Below, one piece after another: positions 55,851 to 64,000 of a DNA stretch of 64,000 nt (the stretch's first letter is position 1; every line of letters starts with the position of its first letter). The notes under the pieces were generated by a model. The model was not told the DNA's origin. It did no database searches and saw only the letters and a program-made list of their open reading frames with translations. Position numbers and translations under genes: made by a program. The stretch is from Arctopsyche grandis (lineage: Eukaryota > Arthropoda > Insecta > Trichoptera > Hydropsychidae), in the NCBI RefSeq assembly GCF_051622035.1, contig NC_135360.1:29963206-30027205 (forward strand), given 5' to 3'.

Positions 55851-55907
55851 ATGTCCCCCGGGGAATGGCGTCATGCGAGGAAGCGGCCACCGAGCCGACC
55901 CCCATAG
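55851..55907 (+). CDS. upstream ORF 2, overlapping the slo start
   Basis: ATG at 55851 opens 18 codons (MSPGEWRHARKRPPSRPP) in a different frame from slo and stops at TAG 55905-55907, past the slo ATG at 55865. If used, ribosomes would pass the slo start, so it could repress translation. Sequence only. Confidence 0.4.
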   Translation: MSPGEWRHARKRPPSRPP

Positions 55908-56173
55908 ACGAATGCCTGAAAGTGCGAAAATGGTGGTGTTTCCTGCTCTCGTCCATATTCACGTTCCTGTGCGGACTGGCAGTGGTGCTGGCGTGGCGGA
56001 TCGTCACGTTCTTTTGCTGTCGCAAAGAGCCCGAGTTCTCGCCAAATGACCCCAAGCAGAAGGAGCAGAAGGCCGCCCGGGGCAAGCAGGAGTTCGAGGG
56101 CACCTTCATGACAGAGGCCAAGGACTGGGCCGGAGAACTCATATCTGGACAGACCACCACGGGACGGATTCTG
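55865..56173 (+). CDS. slo: slowpoke BK channel, first coding exon
   Basis: The exon encodes residues 1-103 of the pore-forming subunit of the large-conductance calcium- and voltage-activated potassium channel. After a short divergent N-terminus (MASCEEAATEPTPIDE) come CLKVRKWWCFLLSSIFTFLC, GLAVVLAWRIVTFF (the S0 membrane segment, about residues 24-50), the CCRKEPE cytosolic cysteines, then NDPKQKEQKAARGKQEFEGT and FMTEAKDWAGELISGQTTTG. These match the Drosophila Slowpoke N-terminus closely. The exon ends after GRIL in phase 0 at GTAAAT, just before the S1 segment. The ATG at 55865 is the first in frame. S1-S6, the pore and the RCK domains must lie beyond the window. Confidence 0.96.
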
Positions 56174-56524
56174 GTAAATATACCCACATACTACTATATA
56201 CCCATTCTACTGTTTCCGACATTTTAAAAATCCTTTCTTTTAACAATCTTTCTGTCAGGCGACGACATTCTTCTTTAAGCTCATAAATGGTTTCTTTGAT
56301 TGTTCTGATTTACTGAATAAGGTTAATTTCAGAATCCCAGTTCGGTACTCTAGACGCGTTGCACTCTTTTCGCTTGATCCTTTCAATACTATGTAATTCC
56401 CTAAAATATTGTTATCTGCAGCGCGTTTATCGTCTGTTTAACGGAGAGCTGAATGAGGTTGATCTATTTGGTATTTCCCTACATCAATTCAGGTCTAACA
56501 TCAAGAGAATCTTGACCGATTGAT

Positions 56525-56683
56525 TCATTTCGTCTCCTATTCTATTTTAACAATATTTCCAATATTTTTATACTTTAGTTTAGTTATGTAATGTGCTATT
56601 TGATCATATTATAGCTTTCTTTTCCTTTTCATTTGTTTATTTTGTATTTAGATTTTTCATTTGTTTTATATTTGTAAATTTGA
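56525..56683 (+). repeat. LINE-like 3' region, left part
   Basis: Matches 14030-14180 (TCTCCTATTCTATTTT, TTAGTTATGTAATGTGCTAT). It is continued at 57295-57565 after the Jockey-type insertion. Confidence 0.8.
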
Positions 56684-57294
56684 TTTGATTGATTTTTAAA
56701 TGCTATTTATTATTACGAAATTATGTTCACAATACATCTTATATCTATTTTAATAGCTACTGATCTATTGATCATTTTCTATTTTACAATTTTAAATTAA
56801 TTTGGTTAGTAATCACAGTATTATATTATTCTAATGTTAATCTAAAGCATAATAGGAAAAAGAGCTCAAAAACCTATTTACAATCCTTATAAATGTTCAT
56901 AATACATCTAATACATAATATTAATTAAAGACTATCTAAAGTCGATGACCTAAAGCAGATTGTGTTTAGGTAATCTGTGTTTATACCTGAAGGGTATAGA
57001 CATTTTGTTGTAATCACCGAGACTCTTCACAAGTGTGTTAGTATGGTTATTAGTGATTCTTTCATAGAATCTACTGGTTAGTTTGTTAGTAATGTCTGTA
57101 ACAAACGGAATATTATATAAAGCATGCAGTTTTTTCAGGTTAGTATATATGGGTGTATTATAAATTATTTTAAGGGATTTATTTTGTATTACTTGGAGCT
57201 TGGAAAGGTTAGTATTCGAGGCGTTATTCCATACAGGTGAAGCATAGGTTAATAATGGTAATATGAGCGCGCGATATAATTTTATTATTTTATT
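56684..57294 (-). mobile_element. 5'-truncated Jockey-like LINE with 14-bp duplication
   Basis: The insertion is bounded by ATTTGTAAATTTGA on both sides (56670-56683, 57295-57308). On the minus strand it encodes the tail of a reverse transcriptase: LYRALILPLLTYASPVWNNA, LSKLQVIQNKSLKIIYNTPI, then LHALYNIPFVTDITNKLTSR and GDYNKMSIPFRYKHRLPK, followed by a 3' UTR that also occurs alone at 60179-60373. The catalytic part is absent. Confidence 0.9.
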
Positions 57295-57565
57295 ATTTGT
57301 AAATTTGAATTTCTTCTTATATTCTATTTTATAACCTTTTCCAAATATTTTAATACTATAGTTTAATTATGCATTGTTCTACATATTTTGTCATGCCTTT
57401 ATTATTTACTTTTTAATTTGTTTTCCTTATATTTATCTTTTTCATTTATGTAAAAATCTGTTATTGGACTCGGATGTTACATATATTATTTATTTACTAT
57501 TTGTTTTTTTATACATATCTATGTACATCCTGTCTGTTGATTTTTCAATTAATAAAATAAATTAA
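57295..57565 (+). repeat. LINE-like 3' region, right part
   Basis: Continues the 14180-14440 sequence with the AATAAA-rich tail. A 63-codon frame near 57374-57565 matches the frames of the palindrome arms at 13.7-14.4 kb but has no domain. Confidence 0.8.
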
Positions 57566-57827
57566 ATAAATACATACACTCACTATATCACTTTTGGGTT
57601 CGTTTGACCTCGTTAACCCCTCGCGAAGCAAACCTCCACCTTGTATCGTTCTTCCAAGTCAAAGCGGGACCCCCCCCCCACTTGAAGAAATCAACAATAT
57701 TAAATTTATAGTTAAAATTATCTCTAAGATTATATCCATTGGTGTAGTCGGCGCAGGTACTTTGATATAAAAGTATTTGCTTATATTTCATATGAAATTT
57801 TGTATACCAAATATTGTGAGCTTAAGA

Positions 57828-58138
57828 TTTCCATATTTTACAATAAAATATAATTAATTCTATTAGATTTAAAGTGTTTTGAAGAAGAATATTTTTTTAA
57901 TTATTTTGGAAGAAGTTAAGATAAGGTGGTTGAGCATATGGATATGTTTTTGTTAGACTTGGGAGAGTTATTGCATGAAATAAGAACATATTTAATTGAG
58001 AGAAAGGATAATAATGCGACCTCTCTTCAAAAAAAAAAATAGCCTAATTCCTTTGAAAACAAAAAATATTGAATCAATTTAACAAGAAGCTTACTGACAT
58101 AAATGAGCTTCATAAAATTTACAGTTTCTTATCACCCT
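57828..58138 (-). repeat. inverted copy of 45921-46235
   Basis: Starts GATTTCCATATTTTACAATA and ends AGTTTCTTATCACCC directly at the MITE. Confidence 0.75.
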
Positions 58139-58675
58139 TTAAGAGGGCTGGACACCAGTGCCTTGTCCATACAAACGTATTACACTTCTCCCTTCCTCAA
58201 TTATGGCACTAGAGAAATTATTTTTTAATATGCTATAGATATCCACCATTGGGGTGCATCTATTGTTTTATTTTTTTGATTAATTATTTTTTATAGGAGC
58301 TAGGAGCCGCCAAACATCTATAAAATCGCCTCTTTTTTACACCCACGAAAAGAGTCTAGCGTGGTTATTTAACGGTCGATTTAAAAAAAAATACGCCGAT
58401 AGATGCACAGAAAATATCTTTCTCATACCGATGATGAAATTTTTTTAAAAATTGGTCCAGTTTTGGAGGAGAAAATAGTGGAATACGAAACCTCGATTTT
58501 GTCAATTTAAAACACGTTTTATCTGGTCGAAGCGCAACTGTCGCATTCACTCAATATATATATATATATATTGATATATATTGTCGCATTCACTCAATAT
58601 ATACATACACTCAATATATATATCGAAGAAAGGAACGGTAACAAAATTAAGGTTTCGTGTGTACAGCCCTCTTAA
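58139..58675 (-). mobile_element. TTAA-flanked MITE, copy C
   Basis: The element runs 58143-58671, inverted relative to copies A and B, with GAGGGCTGGACACC and GTACAGCCCTC ends and TTAA on both sides. Confidence 0.85.
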
Positions 58676-59023
58676 TATTTGGTGACTATGTACAACTCAA
58701 ATGGGCATTTGAGTGAGGATACGGAACCGGATAAGGATAAGGATCAAATGCCCATGCATAACAATTTTTAAAAACAGTCCAACAACAACCCATTGACTCT
58801 CTCCCGGTCATATTCTATATTAGCACTAATATTGTCAATCTTATTAAGATTAGTAAAATTTCAATAGAACAATTTTTCTGAATTGAATTAATAAGTAAAC
58901 TCCCGCAGTAACTATATTATGTACTTAGACTGTTTAGTTTTACATAAGAAAATAAAATCAACAAATATTTATTAATTGGAACAAGAACAGTCAAATATAG
59001 ACATAGGAATATTTTTTTAAATA
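58676..59023. other. slo intron, nothing recognised
   Basis: Unique-looking AT-rich sequence with a small GGATAAGGATAAGGATCAA repeat near 58728. Confidence 0.4.
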
Positions 59024-59329
59024 TTAAAAAATTGTATATTTTTCATTAGATTTAACCTTCTGCAAGACTACTTTATTTTTTACAAGTCTCGTATCAGGTT
59101 GCTTTCGCTTTTTCGTCTGATTAAATTTGGGTTTTGTATCCACACTCTTTCGATCGTTTTCAAACTTTGTCATTTTGCTCGGTTTGATCATCAATATATG
59201 TATGTGGAATGGCCAGGACGATGGTGAAAAATCATCGTAATAGACACGTTTAAAAAATGCTACAATTTCGATCTTCTTCACGTCTAATGGTAAGTTGGCG
59301 TAATTATTTGTGTTTCTGCCACCCTCTCC
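59024..59329 (-). CDS. unknown open frame, possible pseudogene or exon
   Basis: The minus strand is open for 101 codons after a TAG at about 59330. It reads NNYANLPLDVKKIEIVAFFK, then RVYYDDFSPSSWPFHIHILM and KMTKFENDRKSVDTKPKFNQ, with a very basic tail (TKKRKQP, VKNKVVLQKVK). No ATG precedes the first part in frame. The codon use and hydrophilic tail look like a real nuclear or nucleolar protein, but I cannot place it. It could be an exon on the opposite strand, a retropseudogene, or the 5' part of the hAT remnant that follows. Confidence 0.25.
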   Translation of the reverse strand, partial: GEGGRNTNNYANLPLDVKKIEIVAFFKRVYYDDFSPSSWPFHIHILMIKPSKMTKFENDRKSVDTKPKFNQTKKRKQPDTRLVKNKVVLQKVKSNEKYTIF

Positions 59330-59386
59330 CTATGTCAGATTTTAATTGTTTAAACGCCTATAACTATTTCTTTTTCACACTATATT

Positions 59387-60052
59387 TTATAAAATTTTTA
59401 GTACATAATCATACATTTGGCAACAGTTGAAATCATAATTTTCAATGCATTGTAGAATACTTTTTACTACATCTATAGAAAGTCTATTACTTTCATCAGT
59501 CCATTGAATCTTCATTAAAAAGAATATTCTCTCCACGTTGCTATATATAATTCCCTGGTATGGAAAAAATATACTCGCACATGTATTATTTATATAAATC
59601 TTCATATTGTTCGGGAAATTCCATTCTATTTCCAACTAACCATTTTCCGCCGGTATTTTTCTACTCCAATTTAGAGGTTGCAATTATCTTTTTCATATAT
59701 TTTTAATGCAACAAATTGATTAAGAAAATATGTGTCATTTGTTACAATATTTTTCGTACTTAAATATTCGACTGTTTTTTTCAATATCTGACCATTCTGG
59801 TACTTTTCCAAGCTCATCCAGGAATATTTTTAATGATATTGTCCATTGGTTCAAATAATCTGTCAATGTTTCATAAATCTTTGCTGCTTCTTTATTAAAT
59901 CCATCAATTTGTCCCTTTGAAAATATTTATGCATAATAGAAAAATTTGAAAACTGGGACTTTTGGGCGTCCCGAAACTTTCGTTCGGGACACTGGGACAC
60001 GAGGTTTAAAACCGGTGACAATCCCGATCAATCGGGACACCTGGCAAGCCTA
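59387..60052 (-). pseudogene. decayed hAT element with transposase C-terminus
   Basis: The minus strand starts at a hAT-like terminus (TAGGCTTGCCAGGTGTCCCG, complement of 60052-60033). It then runs through broken coding sequence (QIDGFNKEAAKIYETLTDYL, WSDIEKNS) to the C-terminal dimerisation block NVERIFFLMKIQWTDESNRL, SIDVVKSILQCIENYDF. Several frame breaks are present. The other terminus was not identified. Confidence 0.75.
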
Positions 60053-60178
60053 ATCATACAGTATGTATTATACTCCACCTTGACCATATTTTTTCGGAGA
60101 AAATAAATTACATCTAAAGAATCATTTTATAACTTAAAAAAACTCTGATAACATTTATTATTTATTTATCTTATATAT

Positions 60179-60373
60179 TTGATTTTGATTTTTAAATGCT
60201 TTTTATTATCACTAAATTATGTTTACAATACTATTTTAATAGCTACTGATCCACTGATCATTTTCTATTTTACAATTTTAATTTAATTTTGTTAGTAATC
60301 ATAGTATTATAGTATTCTAATGTTAATGTAGAGCGTAATAGGAAAAAGAGCTGAAAAACCTATTTACAATTCT
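60179..60373 (-). mobile_element. Jockey-like LINE 3' UTR insertion, 12-bp duplication
   Basis: The sequence matches the 3' UTR of the 56684-57294 element (AATAGCTACTGATC, AGGAAAAAGAGCT). It is bounded by TATCTTATATAT on both sides (60167-60178, 60374-60385). Only about 195 bp were copied, a typical 5' truncation. Confidence 0.88.
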
Positions 60374-60385
60374 TATCTTATATAT

Positions 60386-61085
60386 AAAACTGAAGCGGCG
60401 TATGTAATTCGTTTCTGATTGGCTGGATTGGTCAAAAACGTTTGTGATTGCTCGGTCGTTAAATAATATTAGCCTTTTTCGATTCAAATAAATTTTTAAG
60501 AAGTTTTAATGGCTTGAAGGTATTATTACTACTACGAGTCGACTGCATTTCCATTTCAAGTTACTATATCATTTATTATATCCGTGCTAAAACGGAAGAG
60601 ATCGTCAAAAGTGGAACCGAGCTAAGCCGGGTAGCAACAGTAGCATATACGTACATAATAAAACTAATAAAGTGTAAGCATTTTGGTGTAACGAATTTGC
60701 AAAATATTAGGCATTTCCTCAGTTTGACCTAAGCATGAGAAAAAGACAAAGATAGGAAAATTACATATTTTTTCAATTCAAATAAATTTAATAAAAAAAC
60801 AATTGAAGATTTTTTTCATGATGTTCATATAAAATTTAAAACTTTAAGCAATCATATTTATTACACATTATTGAAATGTAAAAGATATTTACCGAATACG
60901 TACGTTTAGTTAAAAAAATATTGATATAGAAAACCAATCCTTATACCTAAGTAAATTTAGTGAAGTGAAAACTTAGCGTTGATAAGCTCATTACGCCACG
61001 GAAAATATGTATGTGAGAGAAAAAGTATATTTTTGACTTTTAAAATTCGCTAGATCATCAATTATAAGTATTTTAAAGCATTAAA
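60386..61085. other. slo intron, mostly unassigned
   Basis: GAGCTAAGCCGGGTAGCAAC near 60620 resembles the end of the GCCGGGTAAAAC repeat, and TTCAAATAAATTTAATAAAAAAAC at 60777 is another of its blocks, so a decayed copy is likely. Confidence 0.4.
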
Positions 61086-61680
61086 AAATCACAATCAGTA
61101 GGAAAAACATTTGACTATTGATGCCAATACTCACTTTTGGCATAGCAATAGATATTTTAAGTTAAAGACTCGTATCTCATAAACACAAAGAAACCAACAA
61201 AAATCATCTCCTTGTTATCGTTAATATTTTAGTGATAGTAGTTATTATAAAATAAAGGACAAAAGGTCAATCATAGAAAATAAATAAATCTAAAGGTGAA
61301 ATAAAATACTGTTCTCTTAAATAAAGGATGTATGGACGTATGATGATGAAATAACAACCAGTAGGACAAATATTTGACTATTTATGCCAATATTCACTTT
61401 TGGCATTGGAAAACTGGAGATTTTAAGTTAAAGACTCGTATCTCATAAACACAAAGAAACCAGCAAAAATCATTGTCATATGTTTCATGTTTTTTTGTGC
61501 CCAGCGTTATCTATACAGGTTAGATAAAATTTATGAATTGCAGCTTTAAATATTTCGGCGTTCATTTTTTAGTGATAGTCGTTATTATAAAATAAAGGAC
61601 AAAAGGGCAATTTTAGAAGATAAATAAATCTAAAGGCGAAATAAAGGACTGTCCTCTTAAATAAAGGACGTATGATCAGT
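61086..61680 (+). repeat. imperfect tandem duplication, about 263-bp unit
   Basis: CACTTTTGGCAT starts at 61132 and 61395, AAGACTCGTATCTCATAAAC recurs at 61164 and 61428, and AAATAAAGGACAAAAGG closes each unit. The second unit has an extra about 65 bp (61475-61560). Confidence 0.8.
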
Positions 61681-62159
61681 GTAATTATACCACACACCGA
61701 CAGTATTTTCGGTATTTTTTGTCTGTGGAAAGAAAAAAAAATCTTATTTTATACGACACATTCCCAAAAAAAAAACCAAGTTATATTTTAAGATTTGTAG
61801 CGTTGAGCTTCATCGGTGCTTTAAATACATACATACATAGTTCGCTTTTTTTTATCTTATTAACCTGTCGCGACCCACCGCATGGCACTACTATACATAC
61901 GCATATCGATTCTGCTTAAAGCTTCAAATGGCGTGTTTTGTATGAAAAAGTGTATTATTTTCACACGCTTAGATGGTTTCATCTGTTTGACCCCATTAAC
62001 CCGTCGCGATGCAAAGCTCCACTTTGTGTTTTCAGCAGTTTTGTTTTGTCTGTGGAGGGAAAGTCGCCATTGATTGTTTTCAGCCCATTAGGCTCGACCT
62101 CAACAAACCTAGTAGTGCTCTTTATAGTCTGATTAGTAGTTTTCACGGCCTCAATTTTT

Positions 62160-62605
62160 TATTTATTTTTACATAGATATATACCAGGAAGGCTTGACAG
62201 GAAGACCCCAATGTGCCTTCCTGGACAATTAATTACAAACAATGTAGAATTTTTTATTATTACATAAATCACTGTATTTCCAGAAGTTGAAGAACACGAA
62301 ATAACAATTAATTAATTAATTAATTACAGAATTAATCCATTGAGACATTTATGGATTTAGATTTTGTACATAATTTTTACAAATTATACACACAATAAAT
62401 ACAGAAGATTTGTGACATCAGAAAAGATGATTTTTTGCCAATTTTGAGGAACCGTTTCAACAATGATCAGATAAAATTGGCAAACTCTGATAAGAAACGA
62501 TCGATTTGAAGTCACAAATATCCCCAAATCTAACCAGCAGTATGGCGGATCGATCACTTAGTGCTAAACATACACGCTACCATTAAGCAATACTGCTGGC
62601 TATGA
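62160..62605 (-). mobile_element. SINE, near full length
   Basis: The 3' hairpin ACCAGGAAGGC/GCCTTCCTGG lies at 62183-62225 and the head is the complement of CATTAAGCAATACTGCTGGC. The body is the same subtype as 46850-47130. Confidence 0.82.
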
Positions 62606-62772
62606 TGGAATATCGTGATAATCCATATCGTGACCTCATATTACTCGCGATACATTTTTCGTACGCAAAATTCCATTAATTTTAAACGTTTAGATGATTT
62701 CATCTAAATATTTGACCTCATTTGCTCGTTGTAATCCAAACCCATTGGTTCTACCTAACATTTTTGGTAGTT

Positions 62773-63010
62773 TTATTACTTTATCTATGTACGTAGTAAC
62801 AATAGATGAAGTTTTGTGATCATGCGAAAATTCGAACTCGAGATTTTGACTGATTTGAACTCAGAATCGATTACTGATCACGTTTTCATGATCTAGAAAA
62901 AATGTGTGTGTGTGTGTCTGTGTATTTTGGGGATTTTTTGAACACCGTTAGTCCTATCGAGCCAAAACTTAGTATCGGTTACTGAAATTCTTATAGACAC
63001 GACGTAATTT
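62773..63010 (+). repeat. CCGGAA-box repeat, short copy
   Basis: Starts TTACTTTATCTATGTACGTA and follows the 8943 copy through the GTGTGT run to GACACGACGTAA, then diverges. Confidence 0.8.
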
Positions 63011-64000
63011 TTTTTTTATTGTTTGGATAAAAGCTTGATTATCATCCTAATAGTTACATCGATTATTTTACTTTACGTCTACGTAGTACTCACTTTATCT
63101 AATTTTGTTAGTATCAATGTGATTTTACACATTATGATGTGACTAAACCGTTCTACTTCTAATCTTCCCCTTGATGATTCAATTTATAACATTATTTCAA
63201 AGCTAAATAGATCTACTTATATTTCAAAGTAACTATGCGAGATAATTGAATTATACATATAAAATTTTTGCGTTGCATTTATTCAAAATTGAAAATGATG
63301 TGTATAATAATTTAGACTGAATTATAATAAATTATATACTTTAATAGCTTTCAATCAATCTTATTAAAAATGCAACAGAGTGTTACAAAAAGCGTTGAAC
63401 TTACTACATCCGTAAACTAATGCCGCCGCATTGACACATTTATGTGAAGCTCAAATTTTGAATGAATATATAATTTTATATTTAGAAATACGCCGAAAAC
63501 ATATGCGTTTATATATAGCACGGCGCGCCTTTCATAAAATGCAACATTTAATTGTATCGATTTGACCTGGAGATTTAGGGTTAAGCACTTTAGTAGACTC
63601 ACAATGATATATCGGTTCTATTGTACTACACAATACGAAAGGTCAGTTCTATTCCACTCCAGGTCCTCAGTATTATATTATATTAGGGGGTGATGTCGAC
63701 TTTTCAAGGTAATGGCATTCAAATTTAATGGTGATTCATTCTACATTCATTTTTGAGGTATTTTATTTCTCCGGCGGTATTTAGGGGGAATTTTTTATGG
63801 CTAATTGCGTTTTATTAAAAAAAAAGTAACAATGCTTTGCTTAATTGTAGACCACAAAATGATTTATTTTATGATCTGTAATCAAATTTTTTTCTGTGGT
63901 GCATTTTTTAACATTCCAATACAAAATTCACTATACTATTAAATGAGATACTTTTTCTTTCATTACTAAAAAATCAATTTTCGTTGAAGAGCTAGAGTCC
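63011..64000. other. slo intron end, nothing recognised
   Basis: AT-rich sequence without a supportable exon, repeat end or domain. Confidence 0.4.

Larger units (their letters stand above)
54955..55864 (+). promoter_or_regulatory. slo: GC-rich slo promoter / 5' UTR region
   Basis: About 900 bp of strongly GC-rich, CpG-containing sequence ends at the slo start codon, in sharp contrast with the AT-rich flanks. It contains GTGGGTGG-type tandem repeats (55255-55312), a GT run (55690-55710) and many short chance frames on both strands. Long GC-rich 5' regions are expected for genes of this kind; transcription start sites cannot be set from sequence. Drosophila slo uses several tissue-specific promoters, so further ones could lie outside. 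Confidence 0.6.
56174..64000 (+). other. slo: slo intron 1 (continues past the window)
   Basis: No peptide resembling the S1 segment or later slo exons was found on the + strand up to the end. The intron is filled with repeats listed separately. Confidence 0.75.

Noticed and set aside
55092..55874. 260-codon minus-strand frame upstream of slo
   Set aside because: It is a Pro/Thr/His-rich shadow of GC-rich repeats (GTGGGTGG and GT runs) with overlapping frames on both strands; no family or splice partner.

Overview
This is about 64 kb of AT-rich, intron-rich, transposon-dense animal DNA, almost certainly from an insect. The evidence is three spliced nuclear genes with insect-like proteins, GT-AG introns full of mobile elements, many tRNA-headed SINEs with hairpin tails, TTAA-flanked piggyBac-type MITEs, hAT and Harbinger elements and non-LTR retrotransposons. 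I see nothing that is bacterial. The order of insect cannot be fixed from the sequence alone.

Three host genes are supported. (1) A BolA-like protein 1 gene lies on the + strand, with two coding exons at 22035-22250 and 27110-27256. (2) The ash2 gene lies on the - strand and is complete: ten coding exons from 41517 down to 28438 plus a probable 5' UTR exon, with every splice phase consistent and 542 codons in total. It encodes the trithorax-group / COMPASS subunit Ash2. (3) The first coding exon of slowpoke (BK calcium-activated potassium channel) lies on the + strand at 55865-56173, behind a GC-rich promoter-like block at 54955-55864. The rest of the window is inside its first coding intron. 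BolA and ash2 converge tail to tail; ash2 and slo are divergent, about 14 kb apart. From memory, slo and ash2 are also neighbours in Drosophila (96A), so this looks like conserved microsynteny. I have no functional evidence linking the three.

Layout. 1-19 kb: intergenic, with foldback MITEs, SINEs, an accggt-rich repeat element, a complete non-autonomous hAT element (6261-7007), LINE fragments, LTR remnants and a large head-to-head palindrome at 13.7-14.5 kb. 19.4-21.6 kb: a Harbinger element interrupted by a hAT element. 22-27 kb: BolA, its intron holding a piggyBac derivative, a LINE tail and a foldback interrupted by a SINE. 27.6-41.8 kb: ash2, whose introns are largely transposons: a 1.7 kb inverted-repeat element containing a foldback containing a piggyBac-type MITE, a 300-bp foldback with 8-bp duplications, a degraded piggyBac transposase, a nearly intact LINE reverse transcriptase, and a repeat that abuts a 5' splice site. 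42-55 kb: more repeats and gene-like remnants of unknown origin. 55-64 kb: slo promoter, exon and intron, the intron with two target-site-flanked Jockey-type insertions and a MITE.

Most other open frames are chance or repeat-derived; many start at TTG or GTG rather than ATG. I did not find a new gene system. The most informative signals are the dated nestings of elements, the uORF pair in front of slo, and several uncharacterised inverted-repeat families.
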